Assembly (NCBI RefSeq): GCF_022809115.1
Contig: NZ_JALGBH010000002.1
Coordinates: 1,367,543 to 1,431,542, forward strand
Length of the DNA: 64,000 nucleotides
From: Pedobacter montanisoli
GTDB lineage: Bacteria > Bacteroidota > Bacteroidia > Sphingobacteriales > Sphingobacteriaceae
Reading direction: 5' to 3'
Part shown: positions 40,801 to 50,360 of the stretch, piece after piece
How the letters are laid out: every line of letters starts with the position of its first letter
How positions within the stretch are numbered: position 1 is the first letter of the stretch
Position numbers and translations under genes: made by a program
The notes under the pieces: model-generated
The model's database searches: none
Seen by the model: the letters and a program-made list of their open reading frames with translations, nothing else
Told to the model about the DNA's origin: nothing

Positions 40801-43800
40801 TCCTGTTGATGATGTTACAGATAGTACGGCAAAGTTAGCTGGAAGATTTTCTGATACCGTTACGGCTTGTGTTCCCTTAAGATCAGATAAGCCATTATTC
40901 GTTAACTTAAGGGTATATATAATGTTTTCTCCTGCTACTGCTTTAGTCAGATTTGCTGTTTTTTCTATCGCAAGATCATGTACAGGTGTAGGTGTTACCG
41001 TTATGGTTGTTGTAGAGTTTACCGGATCAGGGTCTGTTTCTTTGCCTGCTACACTTGCTGTATTATTGTAATCGGCTGTTGCTGCATTTGGTTTTACTTT
41101 AGCTGTTATGCTTAAAGTTTGGAAGGCCTGATTATTCAGGTTGCCAATATCCCATATACCCATTGTAGCATTATAAGTTCCAACAGAAGGTGTTGCTGAA
41201 ACAAAGTCATAGCCTGGTTTTAACAGTTCTGTTACTTTTACGTTAGTCGCATTACTTGGTCCGTTATTTTTCGCTGTTATTGTAAATATGACTGTTTCTC
41301 CAACCAAAGGCGTTGCGTTTGAAACGGTTTTGGTTACAGTCAGATCAGCAATTGTAGTGTAGGTTAATTGAACATCATCTGCTGATGCTGCGCAAACTCC
41401 GTTGCTGATGGTCCAAGTAAGTACCGCTGTTGTATTTTCAGGTATGGTTACTTTTGTGGTCCTACTATTTGGGTTTTCAATAATTGCGTTCCCACTCTTT
41501 ACCGTCCATACCCCAATTCCTGTTACGGGCGCATTGGCATTCATGGTAAACTCACCCGAATTGTTCTGTACCATATCCGGACCAGCATTAGCAGTACTCG
41601 GCTTTTTATTAACGGTTATAGTAACCACATTAGGATCAACAGATGTACACAATACGCTATTAATACTTTTTTGTGCTGTTCTTCTGAAATACGTATTTAC
41701 AGCCAGTGGACCCGGCTGATATGTAGCTCCATTAGCTCCATTAATTACAGTCCAGTTTACACCGTTTTGAGATTGTTCCCATAAATAGGTTGTGCCAGCC
41801 TCTGCACTGGTCAAAGATTTGATCTGCTGAGGCGTATCTCCTTCACAAATGGTTTGATCTGATCCAATGGTTCCTCCCTGTATGGTTGGCAACACATTTA
41901 CTTCAACAGTAAAAGGCGATCCGGCACATCCATCCACAACAGGTGTTACCGTAAAAGTAACTTTCTGTAAGACTGCTGTTGAATTACTTAATACGCCTGA
42001 TATGCTGGCAGAAATACCATTAGATGCTATTCCTGTAACATTAGCTACATTATCTCTAACCCAGCTAAATTGCGTTGAACCACTTGAATTGGCCGTAAAA
42101 TTAACCATTGCCATGGCACTGTTATTACAAACAGTCTGGCTCACAATACTGGCAGATCCTGTAATCAATGGTTTTACAGTAATGCTTACTTCGGTAGAAT
42201 TTTGTGATGCACAGGTACCGCTTTGTACCACTGCTCTGTACTTAGTATTTACAGTTAATGTTGGTGGAGTATAAATTGTTGTGGCTTCTGAACCTGGTAT
42301 ATCTGTCCATGCACCTCCGTTTTGTGAAGATTGCCATCTTAATACATTTCCGGTAAACCCTGATAATACCAAAGGTTCAGGCGTACTGTTATAACAAATA
42401 ACCTGATCAGATGCAACGCTTCCTCCTACCGAAGCCGGAGATTGGGTAATCACCACCGTACCTGTTGCTACACCATTACAGCCACCGCCATCTTTTACAG
42501 ATTTTATATTAAAAGTACCATCTGTGGTAGGTATCACTTCATATATATTACTGCTGGTTGTAAATTGCCTTATTTCTCCTATACCATCAAGATAAGTAAC
42601 CGTAAAAGGAGCTGTACCTTGTAAAGTAAAGGTTAATTTTGGCCTCACAGTTCCACAATAATTTCCATTTATGGTGCTTAATGTAGCTGTTGCACCGGCT
42701 GATCTGGTAATATCAAATATGCTTTCTGATTTACAATCGCCATTTTTGATTACCCATTTTATACGTACCGACTGACCTACCGGTAAATTGGTTACAGCAG
42801 TTTGATTTTGATGAGGTGTAGCAATAACAGCTCCATAGTTATTTCCTTCAAATTCCCATGAACCTACCCCTATAACCGGTACGTTTCCTCTAAGATAATA
42901 AGTGTCTGTTGCACATGCTCCTGCATTATCCTGCGTTACGGTAGCTGTAGTGGGTTTATTGTATAATATAGCTGTTGAACTTGCTGTAATACTACTTGTA
43001 ACCTTAACCTGTGCAGTGTTGGCAAATTGGGATGAAGTATTACCCGGCACAATAGTTACGGGAATAGAAATGACTGTTGAGGAAGCACCGGCATTTAAAG
43101 CTGTACTCAATACAAATTTCATGGGTGAACCAGCTGTATAATTCCAGTTTGTACCCCCTATTGTTCTGCTTCCATCCAATTGTAAACCAGCTGGTAAAGC
43201 GTCTGTTACCTCTACTGATCCGGCAGCAAAGCTGGAAGTTCCGGTATTTTTAACAATAATGTTAAATGTATATTTTCCATCTGAAGGACATGAATCGGCT
43301 ATTGTTTTTTCTATAGCTATATTTCCCTGTACCACAATAACATCTTCATCAGGACGGTTTTTATCATAATTGCTACCAGGTACAGTTCCATTACCATCCA
43401 TATAATTGGTATTACCATCCGTTGCGTTCTGAGCAGGAGTAATTAACCTCGAATTATCTGAAGATTTTCTTGTAGGATCTAAATAATAAACCTGTGCTCC
43501 ATTATGGTAGGTTCCTGGTGTTACACTCGACGAAATGTTAACATCGACTTTTATTTCCAGAAAAGAATTTCCCGGTATGGTAAATGAGCCAAACTCAAGA
43601 TTAGCTGAACTGCCTCCCTGATTAAAAATAGATACCGGTGTGGCATTATCACTTGAAGTTACCGTTGCCGATAAAAAAGTAAAGCCTGCCGGCAGATCAT
43701 CTTTTATTCTTACGCCAGCCGCACCTCCATCTCCGTTATTGGTAACCCTGATTGTATATGTAATTGCTGAGCCTGAAAAAACAGGAACGGTTGGATTAGG

Positions 43801-45387
43801 TCTCGATTTATTGACTACCAGAGTGGGTAAACAGGTTGCACTGTTTCCACCTATGTAAGGAGGGAGATCACCCGGATTAAAATTATTAACAAAACCCGCT
43901 GAACCCGCTGTAGCGCCATTACTGTTAGTACTGGCTCCATCATTTATGGTTCCACTTACTCCCGGACTGATGTTTGCATTTACAATAGCATTAGGCACAT
44001 ATAGATAAATAGCACCGCCACTCCCACCACCGCCTGGTCCGTGTGGTGTTGTGGTATAAGTATTACCCCCATTTCCGCCTTTTGCCTGAATATTCAGATT
44101 TGCTGTAGGACTTGGTTCTTTTGTACGAATATAAATGGTACCACCGGCACCACCACCACCCGCTCCATCAGCAGCAGCTCCTGCTCTACCTGCTTCCCCT
44201 CTTCCACCGTTAGCCAAAACAATACCATTGCCTACAATCTTATTGGCATTGATAATCACAATACCACCTCCAACTCCTCCTTTTACACCTGAAGTGGCAT
44301 TATTCGCGTCGCCACCACCGCCACCACCGCCTAGAAAGAAACGACTTAAACTCGCTGGTACCGCCGCACCTCCTTTACCTCCAGCTTGTGTCTGATCTCC
44401 CTGTCCTGAGTTCCAGCCATACCCTCCTGCTCCACCCGCAGTAATGTTACCCCCACCGCCACCTCCGGCATTATGGTTATTACCCCCACCTCCGGCATTT
44501 CCGGGTGCACCTCTACCATAATCACCTCCGGGATAACCCAACCAGGCTACGCCGTTATCCACTTCATTATATCCATCCCACATGTATCTTGGCGTACCTG
44601 CAACCCCCTCGCCTTTCGTTGCGGCTTTATTATCATCTGTTGTTACATAAAGCGATTGGTTCAGATTTGCAATAGCCCTTACAGGCATATATCCACCCCT
44701 GAAACCAGTCATACTGGCATCAATTACATGGCCATTAAAATCTAAAGTACCTGCAACATCCAAGGCAATTACCCCACCCGCAGTACCGTTCCAGGGAACT
44801 GTTTTAATATCTGCCGATAAAGTCAGGTTGGAATATTGCATTAAACGCACAATCTGGAAACGCTTCTGACCGGAAGTGGCCGTAGCATTTTCATTGAGAA
44901 AAGTATTTACCAATCCGCCTGTAGTACCAGCACCTTTAAAATTTAGTGTTCCGCCTGACAAGGGTACATCGTTTAAGGCCACAACGTATTCATAAAAACC
45001 TACATTGGCTATATTACTGTAACCCGAACCATTATTTGAAGCTAAACCCGAACCATATTTAGCCGAATTTTCTGTATTGATGCCAGCTCCCTGCATTTGT
45101 ATAATTAAAAGCAGATTGCCTTTACTGATCTGGGTATTACCGAAACTATATACTACCCCACCCACGGTAAAAGAACCTGGCACTGCTGAAAGTTCCATGC
45201 TTTTACTTCCTGCCGGTAAAGAATAATTACCTGGCTTAGAAGGAAAGAAAGTATTATTGGGTAAGGTTGAATTTACCGCACCATCGGCACCTGGGGTTGC
45301 ACAAATCTGAGAAAAAGCTTTTTTCTCATTGATGAACAGCGTAAATAAGACTAGGAATAAAAAAAAGCGACCGTAGATTTTTATCAT
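31819..45387 (-). CDS. Giant T9SS-secreted surface protein with about 26 DUF11-type repeats
   Basis: A 4522-residue exported protein, over 450 kDa. Visible parts are a signal peptide (about 1-26, ending KKAFSQ); an N-terminal beta-rich region; a glycine-rich region with runs of up to seven Gly (about 280-460); two DUF11-like domains (about 519 and 689); PKD/Ig-like domains (about 980-1330; [27 protein letters not shown]); then about 24 more DUF11-type domains (about 1346-4420). Eighteen of those (from about 1850) share NVTWTA-like and YTIEVSNNGPSDA-like signatures and average near 125-130 residues. The last 90 residues are a T9SS type B (gliding-motility-associated) sorting domain: [18 protein letters not shown], then [11 protein letters not shown]. 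By architecture it is probably an adhesin or surface filament moved through the T9SS with the adjoining PorP/SprF protein. The ligand is unknown. Confidence 0.92.
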   Translation of the reverse strand: MIKIYGRFFLFLVLFTLFINEKKAFSQICATPGADGAVNSTLPNNTFFPSKPGNYSLPAGSKSMELSAVPGSFTVGGVVYSFGNTQISKGNLLLIIQMQGAGINTENSAKYGSGLASNNGSGYSNIANVGFYEYVVALNDVPLSGGTLNFKGAGTTGGLVNTFLNENATATSGQKRFQIVRLMQYSNLTLSADIKTVPWNGTAGGVIALDVAGTLDFNGHVIDASMTGFRGGYMPVRAIANLNQSLYVTTDDNKAATKGEGVAGTPRYMWDGYNEVDNGVAWLGYPGGDYGRGAPGNAGGGGNNHNAGGGGGGNITAGGAGGYGWNSGQGDQTQAGGKGGAAVPASLSRFFLGGGGGGGDANNATSGVKGGVGGGIVIINANKIVGNGIVLANGGRGEAGRAGAAADGAGGGGAGGTIYIRTKEPSPTANLNIQAKGGNGGNTYTTTPHGPGGGGSGGAIYLYVPNAIVNANISPGVSGTINDGASTNSNGATAGSAGFVNNFNPGDLPPYIGGNSATCLPTLVVNKSRPNPTVPVFSGSAITYTIRVTNNGDGGAAGVRIKDDLPAGFTFLSATVTSSDNATPVSIFNQGGSSANLEFGSFTIPGNSFLEIKVDVNISSSVTPGTYHNGAQVYYLDPTRKSSDNSRLITPAQNATDGNTNYMDGNGTVPGSNYDKNRPDEDVIVVQGNIAIEKTIADSCPSDGKYTFNIIVKNTGTSSFAAGSVEVTDALPAGLQLDGSRTIGGTNWNYTAGSPMKFVLSTALNAGASSTVISIPVTIVPGNTSSQFANTAQVKVTSSITASSTAILYNKPTTATVTQDNAGACATDTYYLRGNVPVIGVGSWEFEGNNYGAVIATPHQNQTAVTNLPVGQSVRIKWVIKNGDCKSESIFDITRSAGATATLSTINGNYCGTVRPKLTFTLQGTAPFTVTYLDGIGEIRQFTTSSNIYEVIPTTDGTFNIKSVKDGGGCNGVATGTVVITQSPASVGGSVASDQVICYNSTPEPLVLSGFTGNVLRWQSSQNGGAWTDIPGSEATTIYTPPTLTVNTKYRAVVQSGTCASQNSTEVSITVKPLITGSASIVSQTVCNNSAMAMVNFTANSSGSTQFSWVRDNVANVTGIASNGISASISGVLSNSTAVLQKVTFTVTPVVDGCAGSPFTVEVNVLPTIQGGTIGSDQTICEGDTPQQIKSLTSAEAGTTYLWEQSQNGVNWTVINGANGATYQPGPLAVNTYFRRTAQKSINSVLCTSVDPNVVTITVNKKPSTANAGPDMVQNNSGEFTMNANAPVTGIGVWTVKSGNAIIENPNSRTTKVTIPENTTAVLTWTISNGVCAASADDVQLTYTTIADLTVTKTVSNATPLVGETVIFTITAKNNGPSNATNVKVTELLKPGYDFVSATPSVGTYNATMGIWDIGNLNNQAFQTLSITAKVKPNAATADYNNTASVAGKETDPDPVNSTTTITVTPTPVHDLAIEKTANLTKAVAGENIIYTLKLTNNGLSDLKGTQAVTVSENLPANFAVLSVTSSTGTYDIATGKWTNLQLAVGQNATITITGKVSANATNSISNAVSVTPPSGTVDSDLSNNTSTVTTPIERKADLAVVKTANKTEAIAGESLKYTIVLTNNGPSALLSADVVKITETLPSKFAASSFVPQSGVYDATTGQWTGLTLNNGQSAVLEINGIVSADAKGTLQNTVNITPPVQITDPVLSNNTSTVTTPIKRVIDFEIVKRSDPTVVVAGENLSYIITLRNNGPGQILSNDILSVVDNLPQGFTATGYTAQDGTYNSGNQTWTGLNLKTNEQTTLTITGKVDAARVQDLSNTVKVTPPADITDNVPNNNTSTITTTITAKPILDIVKNGMPGLTAGGDVTYTLEINNRGSSNAVNAIIADNIPNDIVDVTWTATESGTAKIKSAAQGTGNVIQLTADFPSDPASKVTVTIKGKVLSSAKGAITNIASVTPAEPSGIGSNSSVTSNLTSTSGVYISKTGNATVNAGTEIKYTIEVGNNGPSDATGVKISDLIDSHITQVKWTSKTQGSATIVSGATGTGNTLNSVANITSGTNNKVIIEITGTVSADFAGVITNTATATPTEPGSTPVNGTTTANVINTVAYTITKAGPASGVAGAPISYTVQVNNQGPSNSKDVLITDIVPSAINNVSWTATVTSGTATIHTGATGVNNQVALSADMNANSRITITINGTINANAIGTITNTATVKPNEQGNNPVNSNTVNTTLTAQSGLKVTKSAVAVIKAGEEITYTIEVSNDGPSDAKNAEVLDNIPVNILNPVWTSVTTGNASIVDGANGNQNTLHATVNIGAGLGNKVTFIVKGKVDPSFDGNIVNQVNVTATEPNSPNPQATVTTKTERKPVLTIVKTGPATLKAGQVINYTINVSNTGTSDAKNLNVSDIVNANITNVSWNAVTSGTAQLLGASSGTGNNISLQADLAAGVGNNIIITVSGTVKPDFGGSLVNTATVTPAETGTTPASSTVTTVVDRKPTLTIIKSGPQTLSAGEDITYTIVVNNIGTANAYGALIADNIDPEIQNVTWAAVANTSATLLGPVSGAGNNISMNADILAGGRITITVKGSLSPDKALTIKNIATVTPAEPGTTPVPSNEVITNVEKKFNIELVKTGTAKATSGESVSYVINAINYGPSNAKDLTITDLVPAQLNNVTWTAMASGASSVNMTNGTGNNIAVIAQLQRGQANGITITINGKIPSELLSTTLTNIAKATTPDAPGQEIPSNPVNTLVETKSVLSVIKSAPTVVHKGENIVYTLLIKNAGPSDANGITITDVVPNGITDVKWTSVVTGTANVTFGSFGNTANVSLQADIPAGNANTVLVTITGKVVADYAGTEIKNTATVKPSTGTPVNSNETITKITKLSNVIVEKSGPSQAVAGEQISYTLTITNNGPSDEDNLQIEDILNASIKNPVWTVETYNGATATVTNGTGNVQFVGGLKGNGVSKIIVRVSGTVDEGATITSISNIAKVTLPPDNEGPSPVSNEVITNISKVADVRMVKIGPANIGAGEEITYTLKITNQGPSTAVNTAIQDLVPQNEEYNENGPTGNKTPFLQNVTWTVTNNGGATSNVNNGAGDVNFTANIPNGGEVIVQIKGKSDPSLSNGTLIVNEAKAIPDASITDPNLGNNNSRVQTSVDNNPTFRLSKIGPDKANIGDPISYIIYVNNVGAGNITDLKIVDFVPNEVRVDSWVATVINGAVINGTSSGATNNIEVHADLPGKVGITESAVEIKIEGVVVPNQSTKIENSVVASAADTKISVVVTALSGSTDIRIEKTAPQKIAAGQNITYNLRAYNNGPLDVNGVVIKDLVPAIIENVTWIATANGTSAINTATSGYGNNIRLEGNLKAGSANYINIQINGYIPAATAAQVINNEATIDMPANTNIVDYNLTNNISKVASNLINDAKVYIQKSGPNKATAGNQINYYVKIGNNGPSNALAALITDNVAADIENVTWKVTTYGNATATLTNGTGNNVSFNADIPFDINSYVVVEINGKIKESFVGNIENTAEVNGIKSEKVVTEVTATTALNIKKAGPTTAVAGSNITYLIEVSNAGPSMAKDALIEDVVNSGIDNVTWTTTTENATIKSGGNGSGNTINTVADIGANGKVTIIISGKLKASVNAATIENTATVTETGNPPQVSEKVITQILVKPDLKITKSGPNQIAAGSSITYNLKITNNGPSDARSALIADIVPDKISNVSWTTTVNGATISNGESGNGNNVSVIADLPVNASLEVTITGTVDPTYQGSIVNTATANPAEPDGTGSTATVTTEVKTQSLLTLDKSAPEKAKAGENITYILKVRNNGPSTAINSLITDNVPAEVTQVNWTATLKGNAQINGPLSGTGNNIAITATLPTAATDEIEIVINGVISASFSGALTNNATVTPNGGTPVPPSVVVTTVSREPVIDIVKTAPSSIASGSKLTYQIRVSNKGKGDAVNLVISDQVPAALSNVTWTAVVQGNATVMANSGSGNGINVTGNIPANSANAIVINIIGDISANYAGTIINTAKATPSEPGIAEKTSTVTTEANRKPIIKITKEGPVRTAVGENLTYKIKVANEGTSDALNLLITDQVPASIANVSWSTIVAGATIISGANGTGNQLSIRVNIPAGNNGMEITLTGKVNTSVGTTIENYASAIPSEPGTSEIKSNTVVTGIEKLESSKTVTDEEGDKVAHANEILTYQILVKNIGGAILNNVSIADAIPAGTTYVDNSANENATFDATAKKLNWTTNLALGQSKLFSFKVKVTADVNGIKQIKNVAAVNHAQSGIYQEPQAVIPIEQYADIAVIKEALSTTNLKTGDYISYRITVTNKGHNKATGVKMTDVIPIALDMPKDMVMDKGTTAYDASSRTLTWNVGELLLGETVSITFKTRIIMAQEIENTAQVQADQPDRNPTDNVAISKITMIAGEELLIPNLFTPNGDGINDTFEIRGLSNYAENELVIINRWNNEVYSKKNYDNSWAGTGLNEGTYYYLLKVRKNSGSEWKVFKGYITLIRAFKK
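32140..41350 (-). repeat. Tandem DUF11-coding repeats within the giant gene
   Basis: About 24 in-frame repeat units code for DUF11-type domains. Each opens with a KxGPxxxxAGExIxYTIxVxNxGPS-like pattern and, in the central 18, carries a VxWTA turn. Units are diverged at the protein level, so the array is old rather than freshly amplified, though sub-blocks could still recombine. Confidence 0.85.
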
Positions 45388-45682
45388 ACAACAAGCGTTA
45401 AAATTTAACTTAAAAAAACAGTTGTTCGGTTTAATTAAGAGAATAGATTTTTATTCTCGGACGGAAGGAACTAATAAGTATTTGAGATTTTTTTTACAAC
45501 ACTTAATATCGTAAAAATGTTTTGACAAAGCAATATTTATTTTACGATTTATATCAATAGTTGTTTGTGAAAATTTAACAAGTTATTTTTTTGTATTTTT
45601 TTTATTACAATACACTTTACATCTTTTTTTTATTCTTAATTTTTACTTAACTAATTCTTTTAACAACCTCAATTACTAAAAC
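45388..45682. promoter_or_regulatory. Divergent control region between the giant gene and lanA
   Basis: This 295-base, very AT-rich region must hold the promoters of both units; it has no gene. An inverted repeat GAGAATA/TATTCTC (45439-45445 and 45452-45458) stands in the leader of the giant gene. I find no exact TAnnTTTG for lanA: the nearest is a T-run with two extra bases near 45583-45593, so its promoter may be atypical. Confidence 0.4.
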
Positions 45683-45961
45683 ATGAAAAAAATTAACCTA
45701 GACTCTAAAAAATTAAGCCTGAAAAAGGAAAAAATCGCATCCTTAACCAAAGATCAAATGAATAGAATAGTTGGTGGTGTACATTATACTGACTTCTGTG
45801 ACCCAAGAGGCTGTACTGACCCTGATGAAGACACTATTCCAAGAGATACAAATAGCTGTCCAATAGAAGTTTCAATGGGAACTTGTGAAGGGAAATGTGG
45901 TTTATCAGATTGGGAACCTTGCGAAAGCGTTAGTTTCAATGTTGGGTGTACGTTTGGATAG
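45683..45961 (+). CDS. lanA: Class I lanthipeptide precursor
   Basis: A 92-residue precursor peptide. The leader (1-32) has the Bacteroidota class I lanthipeptide pattern LSLKKEKIASL, then KDQMNRIVGG, with a Gly31-Gly32 processing site. The 60-residue core (33-92) has seven Cys (39, 44, 59, 68, 72, 80, 89) and eleven Ser/Thr. Plausible donor-to-Cys spacings are Thr36-x2-Cys39, Thr56-x2-Cys59, Ser64-x3-Cys68, Thr67-x4-Cys72, Ser75-x4-Cys80 and Ser84-x4-Cys89. LanB would dehydrate Ser/Thr and LanC would close thioether rings. The core is acidic: 12 Asp/Glu against three Arg/Lys. Genes for LanC and LanB follow on the same strand after a hairpin. 'lanA' is a generic family label. The double-Gly leader alone would also fit other peptide classes; the neighbours decide. 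Confidence 0.88.
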   Translation: MKKINLDSKKLSLKKEKIASLTKDQMNRIVGGVHYTDFCDPRGCTDPDEDTIPRDTNSCPIEVSMGTCEGKCGLSDWEPCESVSFNVGCTFG

Positions 45962-45993
45962 CGATCTTTAAAACAATTATTTACATTTCATTT

Positions 45994-46049
45994 AACACTA
46001 TCTTAGTAATGTGATCTGATAAATTTCATTATTTAGGATAGTGTTTTTT
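45994..46049 (+). terminator. Terminator-like hairpin (attenuator) between lanA and lanC
   Basis: AACACTATC (45994-46002) pairs perfectly with GATAGTGTT (46037-46045), and the stem can run on to about 17 pairs with G-U pairs and one bulge. A T6 run (46044-46049) overlaps the end of the 3' arm. It follows the lanA stop by 32 bases and precedes the lanC ATG by 24. Partial read-through here would give more precursor mRNA than enzyme mRNA, as known for nisin-type operons. Confidence 0.75.
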
Positions 46050-46073
46050 AGTAATCATTCATTCCATCAAATA

Positions 46074-47258
46074 ATGAAAGAGGAAATTGCGTCAATTTTA
46101 AATAAAATATATTCATCATTTCAAAACCGAGACGCTTTACCTCCTAGTCTTTTACAGGGAGAAGCAGGTTATTGCTTATTTGAGAAATTCTATGTTCAAC
46201 ACTTTGATAATAGTAGTATATCTAAATTTCAAGATAACTTACAAAATCTTGCAGAGAATTCTATCGGGATAACATACCCTACATTTTGCAATGGCAAAGC
46301 TGGTATTAACTGGTTTTTTTCTTATCTGAATAAAAACGAAATTTTAAGCAAATCAGATTGGAATATGCTTTGTGACGATGACATGAAATTAGCAAATGAT
46401 GCCATTAATTTTTTAAAACAAGGTCATTATGATTTCCTTCATGGCGCAATAGGTATTGCCTATCATTTACTTTATTCAAGAGGCCATGAAGATATATACC
46501 AGCAATTTTTTCATGATTTTATTGATGGATTGCAAAAGATTGGAAAATATCATAATAATGGAGAGTTTTTTATTCCAGATTTCAATCGAAGTAGGTTGGA
46601 ACCAACTGCAGATAAAATAAACTTTGGTTTGGCTCATGGTATACCCAGCATTATCAAATTCTGTTTACAATGCTATAAGCAAAAAGTATGCATAGAAAAA
46701 GCAAAAAAACTGGTTTTGCAACTGGTAAGGCTCCTTAAAAACTATGCTGACAAATGTGGTTCGTACTGTTATTTCCCCACTTCGGCAACAATCGGTTCTG
46801 AAAAATTTGAACCCAGTCGCTTAGGTTGGTGTTACGGCGATCTGGGCATCGGAATTATAATATATCAAACCGCAATTGCTTTTAATGATAAAGACTTAGA
46901 AAATTATGCATTAAAACTGCTAATGCATACTACAAATAGGCGAACATTGGCAGCAACCTCTGTATATGATGCCGATGTATGTCATGGAGCTTCCGGTATT
47001 TCTCATATCTACAATAGGATGTGGCATTATACAAATGATGAAAATTTTAAAAACGCCCGTGATTATTGGATGAAAAGAACTCTCGAAATGGCCATTCATA
47101 CTGATGGCGTAGCCGGTTATAAAACATATTATCCTGGCACTAATTCCTACAACACCTCTTATTCTTTTTTAGACGGGCCGGCAAGTATCGGACTAACATT
47201 TATAAGTTACCTGACCGGTGATTTTAGCTGGGATTATTGTTTAATGCTTAACGACTAA
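46074..47258 (+). CDS. lanC: Lanthionine synthetase C-like cyclase
   Basis: A 394-residue zinc enzyme that adds Cys thiols to dehydroalanine/dehydrobutyrine to form (methyl)lanthionine rings. The LanC alpha-toroid repeats are visible as glycine-rich turns: LQGEAGYCL, FCNGKAGINWF, LHGAIGIAYH, LAHGIP, GWCYGDLGIG, VCHGASGISH and LDGPASIGL. Zinc ligands by comparison with NisC are Cys253, Cys303 and His304, and the active-site His is His188 in LAHGIPS, so the site is complete. I start at ATG 46074: the in-frame GTG at 46041 lies in the 3' arm of the upstream hairpin. lanB starts six bases after its stop, so the enzymes are co-transcribed. Confidence 0.92.
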   Translation: MKEEIASILNKIYSSFQNRDALPPSLLQGEAGYCLFEKFYVQHFDNSSISKFQDNLQNLAENSIGITYPTFCNGKAGINWFFSYLNKNEILSKSDWNMLCDDDMKLANDAINFLKQGHYDFLHGAIGIAYHLLYSRGHEDIYQQFFHDFIDGLQKIGKYHNNGEFFIPDFNRSRLEPTADKINFGLAHGIPSIIKFCLQCYKQKVCIEKAKKLVLQLVRLLKNYADKCGSYCYFPTSATIGSEKFEPSRLGWCYGDLGIGIIIYQTAIAFNDKDLENYALKLLMHTTNRRTLAATSVYDADVCHGASGISHIYNRMWHYTNDENFKNARDYWMKRTLEMAIHTDGVAGYKTYYPGTNSYNTSYSFLDGPASIGLTFISYLTGDFSWDYCLMLND

Positions 47259-47264
47259 TTTTTT

Positions 47265-50200
47265 ATGACGCATTCTTTCTCATCTATATTAATGCGAACA
47301 CCTCTGCAAAGTGTTCAATATGCCTATACTTTTTCTAAACAAGCTCCTACTCTTTTTCATGAAGGGGTTTATCTCGCATCAGAAACCTTATGGAACGAGC
47401 TTCAAAGAAAAGAAACCTTGCCTGCTAATAAACAGGAAAAACTACATCTTTCTTTCACAAAATATCATATTCGTAGTTGCTGTAGATGTACACCATACGG
47501 AACTTTCGCCGGAAGCAGATTGGTACATATATCTGATCATACCAACATAATTATTAATGACGCAGAAAATCATATCAGAAAAATAAGAATAGATATGAAT
47601 TATATGACCGAGATCATTAATGCACTAATGAAGCTACCTCCTGTCAGGGATGCAGTTAAAATGTTTCCCAATAATAGCATATATGAAATTGGAGATAGTT
47701 ATCGGTATGCGCAATATTTTGTCAGAAACAACAATCGGTATTATGAGCTTATATCTCTAGAACAAACAGAATATTTGAAAGCAGTTCTTCATTTTGCAGA
47801 ACGTGGAGCTACGATAAAAGAGCTATCTGCTTTTTTAATGCAAATTGAAGATGTAAAAGAAGAAGAAGCTACTGAATTTATATTGAGTATGTATGATTCT
47901 CAACTGCTATTTTCAGCTTTAGAACCTAATGTTACCGGATTAGAACCGCTAGACAATTTAATCATACATCTTGAAGAACTGAACACAGCCAGTCATATAT
48001 TAGATCAACTAAAAAGCATACAACAAATAATTAATAAACCAGAAAAGGGAGTTGCATTTTATCAACATATTGAACAAGAACTAGAAAAACTTAACCTTGA
48101 TATAGCAATTCCTAAAAATACTATTCAAACAGATCTGGTACTTTCCGTTAAGGAAAATTATATAAAAAAAGAGATCATTCAACTCATTGTAGATCAACAT
48201 TCAGATCTGTACGCATTAGCAAAAGATGCTAAAAATATGGTACTGGAAGATTTCAAGAAAAAATTCTACAATAAATACGAAGGACAAGAGATACCGCTGG
48301 ATTTGGCCCTTGATGTTGAGCTTGGAATAGGCTATGCAGGTAATGATCAGTCGTCTACCGGCGAAGATACGCTAATTAACGGAATTGCAGCGGTAACAGG
48401 TGCTCCAAACACAAATTATCAATTTGATCATATTGAACATTTTATCCATTCAAAATATCACGCTTACCTCAAAAATAAAACTGATGTTATTGAATTAGAA
48501 GAGCAGGAACTTTCATCGTTAAAAAAATTTCCCCAATCTATTCATCTTCCCAATAGTTTTTTTCTATTTGGAAGTATCCTAGGAAATATAGATGATCTAA
48601 ATCCTTCAAGTATCACATTTGATTTGAGTACCTGTTCAGGACCATCAGCAGGAAATCTACTAGCTAGATTTACTCATGGAGATACGGAGATACTTGAGCT
48701 TACCAAAGAGATATTAAGAGAAGAAGAAAGTGAAAATAAGGATATTATATATGCAGAAATAGCCCATTTACCTCAGGCACGTGTAGGCAATATACTATTG
48801 CGACCTATCTTAAGAAATTATGAAATACCATATGTTGGAAAATCTGGTATAGTATCTGAAAATCAAATACCAATTAGTGACTTAATGGTAAGTCTACAAG
48901 GTAACGAGATCATTCTACGAAGCATTAAACATAATAAACGTGTTATTCCACGAATAACAACTGCGCATAATTACTCTAAAATGTCGCTACCAATTTATCG
49001 GTTTTTGGGAGATCTGCAATCTCAAAATTTAGCACAAACACGCTTTTGGGATTGGGGAGTGTTAGGCTCATTATCTCATCTGCCACGAGTGGTTTATAAA
49101 AATTTAATTATCAAAAAGGCACAATGGAAAATAGATAACAAATCATTGACAGACTTACCAAAAAACACAGAAGATTATTTATCATATTTTAATGAATTTA
49201 CCAGAAAACTAAAAATACCACAAACAGTTTTATACATAGAATCAGATAACAAATTATTAATAAGCTTTGAACATATAGAAGGAATAAAACTGTTTTTACA
49301 CTATTTAAAAAAATATGGAACGATAACAATCGAAGAATTTCTTTTCACAAATAACAACTGTATTGTTAAAGATATTCATGGTAAATCTTATACCAATGAA
49401 TTTATTATTCCCTTACACAGAAAAAGTAAAACAAAAGAAAAAACACTGTATAATAAAACAATTAAAAACACTGTAAAAAGAAAATTTTCGCTTAATAGCG
49501 AATGGCTGTACTTTAAAATTTATTGCGGACCTGCAACGGCAGAGAAACTATTAAAGAACGAGATCCTCGCATTTGTGGAACAGGGGTTGAAAGATAATCT
49601 CTTTAAAAAGTTCTTTTTTATAAGGTATAGGGATGATCTTTCTCATATAAGGTTACGCTTTTTTAATTCAGATACCAATAAGCAGTTTGAAATTCAAAAA
49701 AGGCTAGCTGAAATGCTTCAACCATATTTGAATAGTGATCTTGTAGAAAAGATCATGACAGATACATATGTAAGAGAGATTGAAAGATATGGTGAAAATA
49801 ATATAGAGGCATCAGAAAGCTTATTTTTTAATGATAGTCTAGCTGTTTTGAGATTTATAAACTTACTTGAGGGAGAAGAGTTTGAAAAATACCGCATGTT
49901 ATTTGCGCTTAGAGGAATAGACCATTTGTTAAATGATTTTGGGCTTTCTATAGCTGAGAAGAAAAATTTATTGAAAGAAATTGCAAAAACATTTTTGCAA
50001 GAATTTGGTGGGAAATCTGTTTTAGAAAAACGTATCAATAACAAATACCGCAATTATCAAAAAGAAATTTTTTCTCATCTCGACATGAAATTTGATATAG
50101 AGAATGAGATAGAAGATGCCGTTTTTATTTTTAACCAACGTTCTGAAATGAATAAGCAGGTTGTTAAGTCCATATTTAAAAACATTGATAACAATATTGA

Positions 50201-50360
50201 AAAACGAGATGACTTATTGAGAAGCTATATACATATGTTTGTCAATCGTTTATTTATAAATAATCAAAGAAAATATGAATTGGTAATTACTCAGTTTTTA
50301 GAAAGATATTATAGTTCTCAGTTTGCTATTTCACAAAAAAATAGCATAATCCAAGTTTAA
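47265..50360 (+). CDS. lanB: Full-length class I lanthipeptide dehydratase (LanB)
   Basis: A 1031-residue enzyme that dehydrates precursor Ser/Thr using glutamyl-tRNA. The N-terminal glutamylation domain (about 1-700) begins FSSILMRTPLQS and has the conserved RSCCRCTPYGTFAG (Arg70, Arg74). The C-terminal elimination domain (SpaB_C / thiopeptide-type, about 745-1020) starts WLYFKIYCG and shows RYRDDLSHIRLRFF (His794) and YVREIERYG (Arg837, Glu838, Arg841), matching the catalytic Arg/His regions of NisB. Both domains are fused in one chain, unlike clusters where they are split. It starts six bases after lanC and its 3' end overlaps the convergent hydrolase gene by four bases, with no terminator visible. 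Confidence 0.93.
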   Translation: MTHSFSSILMRTPLQSVQYAYTFSKQAPTLFHEGVYLASETLWNELQRKETLPANKQEKLHLSFTKYHIRSCCRCTPYGTFAGSRLVHISDHTNIIINDAENHIRKIRIDMNYMTEIINALMKLPPVRDAVKMFPNNSIYEIGDSYRYAQYFVRNNNRYYELISLEQTEYLKAVLHFAERGATIKELSAFLMQIEDVKEEEATEFILSMYDSQLLFSALEPNVTGLEPLDNLIIHLEELNTASHILDQLKSIQQIINKPEKGVAFYQHIEQELEKLNLDIAIPKNTIQTDLVLSVKENYIKKEIIQLIVDQHSDLYALAKDAKNMVLEDFKKKFYNKYEGQEIPLDLALDVELGIGYAGNDQSSTGEDTLINGIAAVTGAPNTNYQFDHIEHFIHSKYHAYLKNKTDVIELEEQELSSLKKFPQSIHLPNSFFLFGSILGNIDDLNPSSITFDLSTCSGPSAGNLLARFTHGDTEILELTKEILREEESENKDIIYAEIAHLPQARVGNILLRPILRNYEIPYVGKSGIVSENQIPISDLMVSLQGNEIILRSIKHNKRVIPRITTAHNYSKMSLPIYRFLGDLQSQNLAQTRFWDWGVLGSLSHLPRVVYKNLIIKKAQWKIDNKSLTDLPKNTEDYLSYFNEFTRKLKIPQTVLYIESDNKLLISFEHIEGIKLFLHYLKKYGTITIEEFLFTNNNCIVKDIHGKSYTNEFIIPLHRKSKTKEKTLYNKTIKNTVKRKFSLNSEWLYFKIYCGPATAEKLLKNEILAFVEQGLKDNLFKKFFFIRYRDDLSHIRLRFFNSDTNKQFEIQKRLAEMLQPYLNSDLVEKIMTDTYVREIERYGENNIEASESLFFNDSLAVLRFINLLEGEEFEKYRMLFALRGIDHLLNDFGLSIAEKKNLLKEIAKTFLQEFGGKSVLEKRINNKYRNYQKEIFSHLDMKFDIENEIEDAVFIFNQRSEMNKQVVKSIFKNIDNNIEKRDDLLRSYIHMFVNRLFINNQRKYELVITQFLERYYSSQFAISQKNSIIQV

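Noticed and set aside
32479..44745. Many open frames of 60-135 codons on the plus strand inside the giant gene
   Set aside because: They mirror the repeated, Gly/Thr/Val-rich minus-strand coding sequence, as shown by proline- and valine-rich shadow translations with no start context or domain.
45683..45961. Radical-SAM-modified or class II bacteriocin precursor
   Set aside because: The leader would allow it, but the adjacent genes are LanC and LanB and no radical SAM gene is present.
46041..46073. GTG start extending lanC by 11 residues
   Set aside because: The codon lies in the 3' arm of the terminator-like hairpin and the added residues are not LanC-like; ATG 46074 is preferred.
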